In this document: in pieces, positions 10,098 through 20,887 of the stretch | How positions within the stretch are numbered: position 1 is the first letter of the stretch | Layout: every line of letters starts with the position of its first letter | Source: Bipolaris cookei | Taxonomy: Eukaryota > Ascomycota > Dothideomycetes > Pleosporales > Pleosporaceae | Direction: 5' to 3' | Assembly (NCBI GenBank): GCA_002286855.1 | Contig: NRSV01000016.1 | Span: 316,008 to 380,007 of the forward strand | DNA: 64,000 nucleotides | Notes under the pieces: generated by a model | The model's input: only the letters and a program-made list of their open reading frames with translations | What the model was told of the DNA's origin: nothing | The model's database searches: none | Program-made: the position numbers and the translations under genes

Positions 10098-12389
10098 CTA
10101 AATCTTCAACTCATCAAGCTTAGCCTCCAGCTCACCAACCTCTTCCTTCTCTTTCGTGCCTTTCCTCTCCCTATACTCTTTCGCCACAGCTTCCATGACC
10201 TTGCCCATCTGCACATCCTTACCCTCTGCCTCAAGCTCCTTCTTGACCCTCGCAAAGTTTGCCTTGACAAAGACCTGGTACTCGCTCTTCTCCCTCTTGC
10301 CGTTTTGGCCTACAGTTGCTGCACCAGCGCCAGCACCACGAGGCTTGGGTTTGGTCTGCGCAAGCCTTCCCTTGCACTTTCCGCACGAGTGACGCGTTGG
10401 GTCCACAGACTTTGAGTGGCGCTTGAACTCGTAGCCGCACGCAATGCACTCCCAGACGTACTTGTATTCAATCTGGTACGAGTGCTTGGTCGTGACTTCT
10501 ACGCCCTTGCTCGCCCCAAATGCAGCAGTTGCCTTGCTGCCCCACGACTTGAATTCCGCTCCATGGGGGTTGTTGCGCACTTCGCTAATCATAAAAGTGG
10601 TCAAATGACAAAATTCGTGCGCTAGCACATTGTAAAGACGTTCTTCGTCGTCAATGACCTTTTCTGCAAGCTCGATCGAGCAGTGGTGTCGGATCTCAGT
10701 GCGGGTGTCTGTCAATAGAGGGCCGGTTCGGATGCGAATCTGCTCTCTACGCCAATTCGCTCGACCGGCTGTTGTCTTGAGTGTCTTGGACCAGACTAGT
10801 TTTATGCCGCCTGTAGATTTCGACAGTTCCTGAATACGACCTGAAGCAATGGTGGTGTCAAGCTCTACCAAGAACGCCTCCGCAATGCTATGCTTCATCT
10901 CGGAAAACGCCTTGCGCTGTTCACGAATTTGCTTCACTGTCGGCGGTGCTTCGATGTCGGGTGTCTTTGGCTTGGCTGTACTACGTTTGGCAGGCTTTTT
11001 CTCGGGACTTTCGATGGGGCTCTCGTAGCTTTCGTCGCTGCTGTCATCCAGAGCAACTCCTTCCATCATCTTCACAATGTCTTCACGCCATTTCTGCTTC
11101 TTGGGCGAAACAATTGGCTTCGCTGGTGAGTGATGATCGTTCCATTCATTCACTGCTGCAGGATTCCAAAATGCATCGAGACTGGGTCTTCCGTCTAGAT
11201 CGGCAGCCTTTGGAATTACGAGCTTCTTCTTAGAAGGAGAGACAAGTTTGGAAGGGCTCGAGGGCGCAAAGGGCGGTGTTCCTGGACGTTCAATAGGTGG
11301 GGCTTTGCAAGGTGAACGCTTTTTCGTAGGTGTTGGTGAATATGTGAGGATTGCAAAGGCCCCGTTCGAGGCGGAACTGGTGGGACGGGATGACGCTGCA
11401 AAAGAACTTGATCGTGCGTGGGTGGGTTGTTGAAGAATGAAGGAATCCGGAGCCTCAGGTGAGTCTGTCATATCAATGACGTCCTGCGCCCAATTCGATA
11501 TTGCGCTGTGTCCTTTGCGATGTGGGGATCGCATGGAGGCCAAGTCAGCTGGTTGTTGGGTAGACACAGTAACTGGTTTCAGGTCTGGGATCTTGAAAGT
11601 TGGCGAACGGAACTGTTTGACTGGCCGTGGAGGGCTGGCCTCACTTTCATCATCTTCGCTATCTGGGACTACCCGTCGGGTCTGGGGTTGTCGCCGCCTA
11701 GTTTGAGCTGTCATAACGGGTTCTTCGTCTTCATCATCGTCGCTGATTTCGATGACTGGTTCGGCAACTTCTTCTTGAATTTCAACATCCTCTTCGCCGC
11801 ACAGAATGCTGGTCTCGGCCTTTTCTTCCGCCTCTTCAGCTTCGGCTTCCAATTCCTCTGCTTTCTTGACGGGACTCTTGCTCCCTGGCCGCCGAGCAGC
11901 TTGTTGGACTTCTGCCTCTCCGAGAACATCAATCCTACTCTTCTGCCCCTGCTTGTTCGCCATACTCCTCGCTAGACTTGTGGCATACCGTAGTCGGTTC
12001 CTCTTCTCCAAATCTGTATCCATTGTGCCACTGCGCTCTCTCCTCTCTCTTTGCTTTCTTTCCGGGCTCGCTAAGCTCTCGTCACTCAGCTTGCGAAGTA
12101 GGCGGCTGTTGCTCTCAACTGGTCGCAGGACTCGTTGCTTACGTGGAGATAGTATTTCTTTGGGTAGGGTTGATTTTGCTGTGTGAAACGAATTTTCCAC
12201 ATCTTGCGATAGGCTGGCATCGCGCAATGCTCGCCTTGATGCTTTTGGTACTAGCAGAGAGCTATCATCTTCCTCGAATGAGGCGTACCTCAAGGTAGCC
12301 TTCCGGGGACTCATCCGTGTCGCGCTCGCCTCAGCTGGGGGCATAAAGATGGTGGGTTCATTTGGACTGGGTTTGCGTAGGCGTGCCAT
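10098..12389 (-). CDS. SprT-like metalloprotease with zinc ribbon and HMG-box-like tail
   Basis: Single-exon gene for 763 aa, starting at MARLRKPS; the longer open frame to 12431 begins with TTG. The first 470 residues are acidic, Ser/Pro-rich and disordered. A SprT/Spartan-type zinc protease domain follows (about 505-650), with the active site HEFCH and a third ligand in HGAEFKSWG. Next is a Cys4 zinc ribbon (CIACG then CGKCKG). The tail (about 695-750) reads SEYQVFVKANF and KVMEAVAKEYRER, an HMG-box-like helical segment. This matches the fungal GCNA/ACRC group, which removes DNA-protein crosslinks. Acidic tracts such as SDDDEDEE may bind histones or SUMO. The HMG call is weaker than the protease call. 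Confidence 0.87.
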   Translation of the reverse strand: MARLRKPSPNEPTIFMPPAEASATRMSPRKATLRYASFEEDDSSLLVPKASRRALRDASLSQDVENSFHTAKSTLPKEILSPRKQRVLRPVESNSRLLRKLSDESLASPERKQRERRERSGTMDTDLEKRNRLRYATSLARSMANKQGQKSRIDVLGEAEVQQAARRPGSKSPVKKAEELEAEAEEAEEKAETSILCGEEDVEIQEEVAEPVIEISDDDEDEEPVMTAQTRRRQPQTRRVVPDSEDDESEASPPRPVKQFRSPTFKIPDLKPVTVSTQQPADLASMRSPHRKGHSAISNWAQDVIDMTDSPEAPDSFILQQPTHARSSSFAASSRPTSSASNGAFAILTYSPTPTKKRSPCKAPPIERPGTPPFAPSSPSKLVSPSKKKLVIPKAADLDGRPSLDAFWNPAAVNEWNDHHSPAKPIVSPKKQKWREDIVKMMEGVALDDSSDESYESPIESPEKKPAKRSTAKPKTPDIEAPPTVKQIREQRKAFSEMKHSIAEAFLVELDTTIASGRIQELSKSTGGIKLVWSKTLKTTAGRANWRREQIRIRTGPLLTDTRTEIRHHCSIELAEKVIDDEERLYNVLAHEFCHLTTFMISEVRNNPHGAEFKSWGSKATAAFGASKGVEVTTKHSYQIEYKYVWECIACGYEFKRHSKSVDPTRHSCGKCKGRLAQTKPKPRGAGAGAATVGQNGKREKSEYQVFVKANFARVKKELEAEGKDVQMGKVMEAVAKEYRERKGTKEKEEVGELEAKLDELKI

Positions 12390-12994
12390 GTCTGCGGTAT
12401 CCAGGTAGCTAATATTGATAGAGATATCCAATGCGTTGTGTTTGCAATTGGCTCAAGAATGTTGTTGTCGCATGGGTGGTCGGCCGTTGGAACTCCTTTC
12501 GATAATGTTTATCATTGCCCGTTGTCCCGGCGACAACGTAGCGGGGAACACGGACGTCGCAACTGTCAAACCCCGTTTGAAGCACAGACCCGAAAAGGGC
12601 TGAGATGAATGTTCAAAGGCGCCAGCACTCACCAGACCACGTTCGTTCCCGGTTGCAGCACAAGGTGACGGTCAACAAAATATTCGCATGTTTCTGTAAC
12701 GTCAAATCAAATCACAACTACATACACCAGTTGTAACAACAAAAAATCATTTATACATTGCATGCTAACCGTCACAAGTACAAGTAAACCTATCCTCATT
12801 GAGCTTAGTAACCCGACAACGAAAGCTCCCAATGCGGCCATCCGTACAGTCGTTCAGCCCTCTCATGGTTATCCATCTTCTTCAGAGGCGGACTTCTTCT
12901 GCCCCGCTCGCTAGGCTTTGGCGGGTTGTTCCGTCCTGCTGTATTTACATCCCCAGTGGTGATTTTGTGGTGGTCCTGATTCGCATCTGAGCAT
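12390..12994. other. Intergenic region
   Basis: A 605-bp spacer containing the SprT gene promoter and the aconitase 3' UTR (AT-rich at about 12690-12800). I see no gene. Confidence 0.45.
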
Positions 12995-15513
12995 TTACTG
13001 CTGGGCATGCTTAGCCATGGTGTTAAGAGCGCTACCGTTCTTAAACCACTCAATCTGGCCCTCGTTGAAGGTGTGAGAGAGCTTGACCTCAAAAGGCTTG
13101 CTACCATCGGCAGGGTGGACGGTCATGGTGAGGGGCTTGCCAGGGGCGAGCTCGGTGGAGGCCAAGTCAACACGGTCGTTGGGGCCAATCTTGTCATAGT
13201 CGGCAGGGTCAGAGAAGGTAAGAGGAAGCATACCCTGCTTCTTCAAGTTGGTCTCGTGGATACGAGCGAAAGAACGGGTGATGATAGCGGCACCACCCAA
13301 GTGCCTGGGCTCAAGCGCAGCGTGCTCACGGGAAGAACCCTCACCATAGTTCCAGTCACCAACGACAACCCATGGGATTCCGTTCTTCTTGTAGTCACGG
13401 GCAACATCGGGGACCGCACCGTACTCGCCAGTGAGGGCGTTCTTGACCTTGTTGGCCTCGCCATTCTCAGCGTTGATGGCACCAATCAACATGTTGTTGG
13501 AGATGTTGTCCAAGTGTCCACGGTACTTCAACCAGGGACCAGCCATGGAGATGTGGTCAGTGGTGGTCTTGCCCTGGCACTTGATGAGAATGGGGAGGTT
13601 CTTGGCATCCTTTCCGTCCCAAGCAGAGAAGGGAGAAAGGAGCTGGAGACGGTCAGAGGTGGGAGACACGGCAACCTGGACGGAAGCACGGTCCTCGGGA
13701 GGAGCCTGGTAGGTGTCCCGGCCAGGGTCGTAACCGCTGGTGGGAAGACCCAAGCCAGTGGGCTCCTTGAGCTTGAACTCCTTGCCGTCAGCTCCCTTCA
13801 AAGTGTCTTTCAGTGGGTTGAATAGTAAAGTGCCCGCAATGGACATAGCAACGACGAGGTCGGGCGAAGTCACAAAGGAGTGAGTCGCAGGGTTAGCGTC
13901 ATTGCGTCCGGTGAAGTTACGGTTGTAGGACGAAATGATCGAGTTGGCCTCGCCTAAGGCAAGTTAGCAAATGTGCAATATAAAATGTGTGCAGTACATA
14001 CCCTTCTTAACGTCCTTACGGTCCCACTGTGTAACGGTTAGCATATGTTGTATAGTGGAAATGGAAGTGAGAACAAGTGTTCGCGTAACTTACCTGACCA
14101 ATGCAAGGACCGCAAGCGTTTGCAAGAACCATACCACCAAACTCCTCAAAGGTCTTGAGCTGACCATCGCGCTCAATGGTGGCGCGAATCTGCTCAGAAC
14201 CAGGGGTGACAGTGAAGAGAGACTTAGCCTTGAGGCCGTGGGACATGGCGTCCTCGGCGATGGAGGCAGCGCGGGTCATGTCTTCGTACGAAGAGTTGGT
14301 GCAAGAACCAATGAGACCGACCTTGAGCTCTTCGGGCCACTTGTTGGCCTCGACAGCCTCCTTGAACTTGCTGATGGGTGTAGCTAGATCGGGTGTGAAG
14401 GGACCGTTGATGTGAGGCTCAAGCTCGGAAAGGTTGATCTCAATGAGCTGGTCGTATTCGGCGCCCTCATCCTCGCGGAGTTCCTTAGCGTAGTCGCGGG
14501 CAAAGTCACCAATGTTGCTACGCTTGGTAGCGGCGAGGTAGTCGTACATGCGGTCGTTGAAGGGGAAGACCGAGGTAGTGGCACCAATCTCGGCACCCAT
14601 GTTACAGATGGTGGCCATGCCAGTGCAGGACAGGCTCTCGGTACCGGGTCCGTGGTATTCGACAATGGCGCCAGTTCCACCCTTGACAGTCAGGATACCG
14701 GCAACCTTGAGGATAATGTCTGTGGTTGACGTTAGCGCGTGTTACCCCACTTCCAGTAAACAATTGCGAGTACGTACCCTTGGGAGCAGTCCAGCCAGAC
14801 AGCTTGCCAGTCAGCTTGACACCAATGACCTTGGGAGCCTTGAGTTCCCAGGGAAGACCGGCCATGACGTCGACCGCGTCAGCACCACCAACACCAATAG
14901 CGGCCATACCGAGACCACCAGCGTTGGGAGTGTGCGAGTCAGTACCGATGAGGAGAGCACCAGGGAAAGCGTAGTTCTCAAGCACAATCTGGTGGATAAT
15001 ACCAGAGCCGGGCTTCCAGAAACCAATGTTGTACTTTGCGCAAGAGGTGGACAAGAAGTTGTAGACTTCCTTGTTGATCTCGTTTGCGCGGGCCAAATCC
15101 TTCTCACCACCGACCTGGGCCTCGATGAGATGGTCGCAGTGAACAGTGGTGGGGGTAGCAACGGAGGGCATTCCAGCTGACATGAACTGGAGGATGGCCA
15201 TCTGAGCAGTGGCATCCTGGCAGGCTACACGGTCGGGACGGAGCTTGAGGTAGCTGACGCCACGCTCAATCTCTTGACCGTGGGGGTCGTCCAAGTGCGA
15301 GTAGAGAATCTTCTCGGCAAAGGTAAGAGGGCGGTTGAGACGAGAGCGGACAATGCCCAGATTCTCGCTCATTTTCTGGTAGTTGATGTAGTGGCCCTTT
15401 TCCCAGTTGGTCATCTCGACCTTGCGGGAGAGGGCAGCATCGCTGACGGTGGCCAATTGCCTGCGCGAAGCAAGGCTCTGGCCCATGCGGCCGAGCCTCG
15501 AGAACTTCTGCAT
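12995..15513 (-). CDS. ACO1: Aconitate hydratase, mitochondrial
   Basis: TCA-cycle aconitase interconverting citrate and isocitrate, 781 aa. I assemble four exons: 15513-14778, 14719-14094, 14026-14002 (a 25-nt microexon reading WDRKDVKK) and 13953-12995. All junctions are GT-AG and keep frame. The start MQKFSRLGRMGQSLASRRQL is a basic, amphipathic mitochondrial targeting sequence. [4Fe-4S] ligands are in GSCTNSSYED and ACGPCIGQ. Other signatures are GTDSHTPNAGGLGM, GDWNYGEGSSREHAALEP and SFARIHETNLKKQG. Length and motifs match fungal mitochondrial aconitase. The promoter lies head-to-head with the BUD20-like gene. Confidence 0.97.
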
Positions 15514-16253
15514 GGTGAAGATTGCAGAGGAAGGTGTGGAGGGAAGAGTGATGGAGGGAGCGGAGGAAAAGAAGGCCAGAAAGCTGCCGCAAGTTGGGCG
15601 ATAACTAATAGCGATCACGAGCACGGTGATTGGCTCGTTTAGCCCCAGCTGGGTGCGGAATACCTCGGTGCCAGAGCAAAAACAGGACGGCAGCAGCTTT
15701 CCCGCTGGGCCGTTTCACGTGCAAGGATGGTGGAGAGAGGAGGGAATTATGGAGCCTGGAGTCAGGCGTCTTGTGTGCGACTGGCACTGGGGCTGATGAT
15801 TTATTGGGCCCTTGTGTGCGGCGACGGCGACAACTGCAGCGACAAGGAGTGCGGGAGAGGACGAGCTCTGGGCGTTCGCTCAGACGTCATATCCGGCGCC
15901 GGCAAAGCGACCCCGCGCCCTCATCTCGAGGAGCTGATTGGCGTTGTGTGATAACACCACCTGAGACGACGGCACAGAGGCAGGCTGGAGCGCGACATTT
16001 CCGGGCCAACAGGCGCAGTGCCGTCGCAACTCCAGGCCTGCACACGCAGCAAATTCGGCGTCTGGCGCAACTGTAGCATTTGCCTGCCCCGCATCCGGCA
16101 TAGCGCCTCAGGACTTTCTGACCTGCAGACTCCCGCACGGGCCCCGCGCCGCACCAGTCCCCACACTACGAACTTTGCCCATAGCCGACACCCATTCCCT
16201 CACGGATAACCGGCGGCCGCGGATAAGCACTGCTTTGCACAGTATACGACACC
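15514..16253. promoter_or_regulatory. Divergent promoter, aconitase / BUD20-like
   Basis: A 740-bp GC-rich region between two divergent housekeeping genes. The + strand leader of the zinc-finger gene is C-rich. No TATA box stands out and no other gene is supported. Confidence 0.45.
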
Positions 16254-16670
16254 ATGCCAGCCATACGCGGACAGGACTCGAAGAAAAAGACTCGCCGCCA
16301 TACCCGCGACCTCGACCAGATCCACGCCGACCTGCGCGACGAAAAGCATCTCGCCGCCTTCAAGAATGAGAAGCCCATAGAGGACCTACCTGGCCTGGGC
16401 CAGTACTACTGCAAGGAATGCGCAAAGTTCTTTGAGAGCGATGCCAACCTCGGTGCGCATCAGAAGGGCAAGGTGCATAAGCGAAGGTGAGAGTCTCTGC
16501 TCGACTGCCTGAAGATATACACACTGACGAGTCCAAGAGTCAAGCAATTGCGCGAAGAGCCATACTCGCAAAAAGAAGCAGAGGCGGCCATTGGCCTCAC
16601 TACCAACAACGGAACCCGCACAACCGCTCCAGCAGCGCCCATGGAGGTTGACCAGGTCGCATCAGCTTGA
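16254..16670 (+). CDS. BUD20: BUD20/ZNF593-type C2H2 zinc finger (60S biogenesis)
   Basis: Encodes 121 aa in two exons (16254-16486, 16538-16670; intron 51 nt). The basic N-terminus has KKKTRRHTRDLDQIH, then LPGLGQYYCKECAKFF and HQKGKVHKRR, giving a CxxC...H...H matrin-like zinc finger of the BUD20/ZNF593 family. These shuttling proteins join pre-60S particles and help export them from the nucleus. The C-terminus (EEPYSQKEAEAAIG then a short acidic tail) matches the family's end. Length agrees with relatives, so the annotation is likely full-length. Confidence 0.93.
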
Positions 16671-17340
16671 GCATGGTCATGTTTAGCTCGCCGTGCATAT
16701 GGGCGAGGTTGAAGGACACAGGTGGTGGTGGTAGTGGTGGTATACCAGCGATAAAACGTCAGGATACCGGGGGGATGGGATGCATTGCATGGCGTTCAAA
16801 ATTGGGGAATTGAATATAGAGGGGTCAAAAGTTTACACGATACCCCAGGTTTCAATAACACGCAAAGTTCCGCACTTGTATTTGTGATGGCGACGACTGT
16901 AGTGGTGGTGCACGTGAAAGTTTGACTTAAATTTTGTTCCTGCAGAACGCGAAGTCACATGTCCAAAATTTTCCCTGATTTCCGTCCCACCATACCTAAG
17001 CTAAAAGCGTGCAACTCAATGGTTGGCCATCGTAAGTGAAGACGCCACGGCCAGGCAAACTTCGCATCGACTGTAAGCAGGTAGGCATCCATGCCTGCGT
17101 GGTGCCTGAAAGCTGCCTGGTTAGTTACCTAAAGCAGCTTTGTGCTCCCACCATCAACCAACACCAAACCCTTGACATAAAAAGCTAGACCTTACAACGC
17201 TATATCCACAACCACACCCCCAAATCTTTACAGCTACGAAACTTTTAATTCATCCTGTCATATTGCAAAATCCAGTCCTACCAAAAAAAATAGAAAGAGA
17301 AGGTTCTTCAATAAAAAAAACCACCCCATCACCCACAACC
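16671..17340. other. Intergenic region upstream of MOG1
   Basis: A 670-bp spacer between co-directional genes. It has a GGT-rich stretch at about 16722-16742 and an A/C-rich leader before MOG1 with oligo-A runs at 17283 and 17313. No gene or structured element is evident. Confidence 0.45.
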
Positions 17341-18167
17341 ATGGACTTCAAACCCATCCCCCTCTACGGCGGCGCAATAACCGTCGACCTACCCTCCGAC
17401 TACTCCGATGCCTCGTAATTTCCCCCTTCCCCTTCCCCACCTCCTATAACCCTCTCAAACTAACAATCTCCCAAAGCCTAATCCGCCAAATTCCCTCACA
17501 CCAAGAAGTCTACCTCCACAACACAGGCTACACCAGCATCGTCCTCGAAATCCTCGAGTACGTCGACAAGCCCTCCGACGAGGAAGCCCTTCAGTACCAT
17601 TTTTCCGATTTGATCGATGGGACGGGGGATGCTACGACAATGATTGCACAGGGCGGTGCAGTCATGCAGCATTTGTAAGTCGATCCCATTCAATTAACTT
17701 AACTTGTATATTCTTGAAAAAAAAATTGACTCAAGGGGTATTGAGAGGTCCCGAACTGACTGAATGGATGGAATTGAAGAAGGGAGATGCTGACGAAGAG
17801 AAAGACCAAAAACACCAATCCTAACCCTAACCTTCATCCAAACACCCCCTCCCCCTCCCACCGCGGGAACACCAAACCGCAAAACACCCGAGTACACATT
17901 TATCCAGCTTATCCTTGTGCGGCTGAAAGACCAAGGTACCGACGTATGTCCCCCCTTCCTTCCTTTCCACTCTTTCAAAAGCATATCAACTGATGTCAGA
18001 GGGAAAAAAAGATCATGATCACAATCAACTCCCCGCATTACAAAGGCGAATACACGCCTGCAGCCTCGCCAAGCAGCGAGACACAGCTCATGACCGAGGC
18101 CAAAGGGATCAAAGAGAAGGTGCTGGAGAGTTTTGCGATTAGGGAGTGGGGCTTGTTCGAGGGGTGA
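17341..18167 (+). CDS. MOG1: Ran-binding nuclear import factor MOG1
   Basis: Encodes a MOG1/RanGRF protein of about 188 aa that binds Ran GTPase and supports nuclear protein import. Four exons: 17341-17414, 17477-17674, 17805-17943 and 18012-18167. The N-terminus PIPLYGGAITVDLPSDYSDAS and the next exon (IRQIPSHQEVYLH, then SIVLEILEYVD) are the conserved MOG1 core. Later pieces read KTPEYTFIQLILVRLKDQGTD and IMITINSPHYKGEY. The last acceptor could instead be at 17999, adding four residues in frame; I prefer 18012 because it joins GTD directly to IMITIN. The third exon is Pro/Thr-rich. It converges on the SPT10-like gene. Confidence 0.88.
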
Positions 18168-18599
18168 GAGTTCATGGACGGTTGCACGGGAAATAGGTAA
18201 GAGAAGGAAGGGATCACGGAATATTGGGGGGGGGTGGATATCTTGAATCCAATGAATAAATAAAGTCATTTTTTACTAGACACTTGGAATGGTCATACCT
18301 GTGAGTTTCGTAGTGCGTACTGAGCAGACTTTACAAGTTCAGGTTAATGTTACAGATAGTCCGGCATCTGGCTCAACAGGAAAGAGGAGGAAAAGTAAAG
18401 GTATATGGGCATAGCACTATGTTCCTCCCATTTTATGAAATATATCTTTTTTTTACAGATACGCCTATCCGTCTATGTCCCCCATTGTTCATCATATGTA
18501 CGCCATGATATCTAGTATAAACAGTACTACAAAAAGCATTTCTCGCTCCCCCCCCACCCGCTACCACCACAACTCACTTACTCCCAACACCATGCAACC
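18168..18599. other. Convergent 3' region
   Basis: A 432-bp spacer between the stops of MOG1 and the SPT10-like gene. It is AT-rich with T and A runs, consistent with two 3' UTRs. No gene is seen. Confidence 0.45.
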
Positions 18600-20158
18600 T
18601 CATTTGTGCCCATTCGCTCTATTCAGCCCCCGCTGCACCTCCTCCCCCGCCATCGCTGTCCTGTCATCCAAACCGGTTCCCTCCCCTCTTATCCGTGATT
18701 CCTCGTTGATCCCCCCACGTGACACACTCTTAGGCTGAGCAGCGAGAAATGGCGAGGGAGGAAGATCGGCTAGTTTACTCGTAGGATGAACATCCTGCAT
18801 CAAGGCAGGATCAACTGGCATGTCAAACGTATTCTGTTGTTGTTGTTGTTGAGCAAATTGTTGATATACATGAGCAGGGTGTTGTGGGCTTGCAAGTGGT
18901 ATCTGAATAGAAGGCGAGTCAGGACCAGGTGGAGGAGGCTGAGAAGTAGAAAAGATAGTCTGCGGTGTAGGCGTAATCGTCTTTTGGGCAGTAAATGCAG
19001 ACGCTGATCGTGCTTCTGCGCGTGCCTGATTCTGTCCTTGTCGCATAGCTGATAAACCCTTGTTCATCTCGCTACATTCGGGGCAGTTTCTGATGACCTG
19101 ACTGACAGTCTCCTTGATGCGGACCCAATGATAGAGTTCAGCAATGGCCGCAGTTGTTTTGTTAATCCCACCATGCTGCTTATGATGTATTTCCTGTGCG
19201 ATTTTATACTGCTGCTTCGGATCGGCAATAACCTCCTTGCCTTTGAGCCACAGTTTCTCCGGTTCATCGTCATTAGCCGGCGTCAGCTTGTAGTGGGTCG
19301 CTGCGCTGCGGAGGCGGCTCTTCTCTGCTCGATCGGCGCCGTTGGGGTATTTCCCATTTTTGAGATAGAAACGTATCTTGTCAAACCGCTCTTCTGACAC
19401 AAACTCATCATCTTGACCTAAATCTCGCCCATAAATGATGGCGTCGACGAGCTCACCAGGATACGACTTGAGATTGCCACACCCCTTTACACGACCGATG
19501 CGCTTGAAGCCAAGGGCATCCCATATGCGACAAGAGGCGACGTTGGTCTCGTAAACAAGATTGAACACAGAATAAGTGTAGCCCTATGGTTGTTAGCGCA
19601 ACATCCAAACCGCGCAATTGCGCAACATACCAACTTCGGGGCCCAGTCCAGGTACGTCTCACCCATCAGACGACCGACACCACGATTTCGCGACGCATCT
19701 GTAACAAGAAAACCGCCGTTGCAGACATGGCTCGACCGGCCCGGATAATTTGGCTTGATGTAGAAGCTTCCGAGACACTCCCGTTCCCAATCGCATCCTC
19801 CGCGGGCCATTTCATGGAGCTGGCGGCCGTCCTGAATTTCGCCCAAGAGCATAATAGCGCCGAAGACCCCGAACCAGTACGGGCCAAAGCTTTCGAGGGG
19901 TAATGGTTCGACCATGGGGTACGTGTCGCCTTTTTCAATCTCGCGGCCAAGCTGATCGCATAGGTATGCGAGCAGCGTGAGTGGCACCTGGTTGGGCGCA
20001 GAAAAAGGTATGATTGTCGCAGTCGTAACACGGTCGCGCAGAATGACTTGGCATGGCGCAATGCCTACGGGCAGAGGGCTGCCTGGTGGAGGATATGGTG
20101 TGTCGCCCGAGGTGCGGTATACAACTGGTGCGCTGGGGTCATCCAGCATCGCAGGCAT
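18600..20158 (-). CDS. SPT10: SPT10-like GNAT acetyltransferase with integrase-type HHCC zinc finger
   Basis: Protein of about 503 aa in two exons (20158-19631 and 19583-18600; 47-nt intron). The GNAT domain shows GGFLVTDASRNRGVGRLMGE, containing the acetyl-CoA loop RNRGVG, and runs across the splice into YSVFNLVYETNVAS and WDALGFKRIG. Downstream is an H2C2 zinc finger like that of retroviral and Ty integrases: IHHKQHGG, then about 30 residues, then CPEC. This pairing is that of yeast Spt10, which binds histone gene promoters and activates them. The C-terminus is Gln/Pro-rich and disordered. The frame stays open to a TTG at 20212, but a good acceptor at 20200 and a donor at 20373 point to a 5' UTR intron, so the first ATG used is probably 20158. 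Confidence 0.86.
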
Positions 20159-20887
20159 GGCGGGCGAACGGGGTGAAGGGTGAGGGCCGTTGGAGCTCCC
20201 TGTCGTGCGCAATTAGCATTGTGGGAGGAGGTGAAAGAATCAAGTCCAATCGAGGTGGTCGGGCCAGTCGCATCGTATGATGCTATATGGGCGGAGGGAG
20301 TGGCACATTGGAGCCATGTTGAGGGAGAAAGATGTTCACACCCAAACAATGACGTTGATGGTGTAGAACCTACCTTGCAGTGCCTGACGAGGGGCCCTAA
20401 AGATGACCAAAGGGCAGGATGAGAGATACTGCCGTGATGTGGTGCTCGCGCCGAGTGCCTGACAGAACGGCGCTAGTACCGCTCCAGGCGGCCAGCCAAT
20501 CGGGGCCGCCTTGGATGCAGAGAGCTCTAGATGAAGTACACGGATAGAATAGATTCATTCGCGCCGGGCATCACTCATAAAAACAATGCCTGCAATTGTT
20601 TTTAAAAGCGACTGAATTGCGACATAACGCCGAGCAATAGTATAGCGTTGTCCTACCACCATGAACAATGCGACAACCAAACCAAACAGCCTTGTGGATA
20701 TCAATGATAATTTATACAAATGAAAGAAAGCAAGATTTAATCTTTCGTTGCGGCGATACACATTCAAAAGGTATTATGTAGAGTAAGAGAAATGCAAACA
20801 GTCCTTCATTCACACGCACGCCCAACGTCTTGATTCTGTATTGATACAATTCCTTCCCCTCAACGTATCAAACACTCATCCGACCGC
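20159..20887. other. Leader of the SPT10-like gene and tyrosinase 3' region
   Basis: Contains the 5' leader of the SPT10-like gene, with a probable 5' UTR intron at 20373-20200 (GTAGGT donor, GCTAAT branch, ACAG acceptor), its promoter, and the tyrosinase 3' UTR near 20540-20887. No separate gene is supported. Confidence 0.4.

Noticed and set aside
13007..13825. Long plus-strand ORF of 272 aa
   Set aside because: It lies antisense to aconitase exon 4 and comes from that gene's codon bias; no domain is visible.
17816..17835. Telomere-like CCTAACCCTAACC string
   Set aside because: Only about two units, and it lies inside MOG1 exon 3 where it encodes conserved-looking residues.
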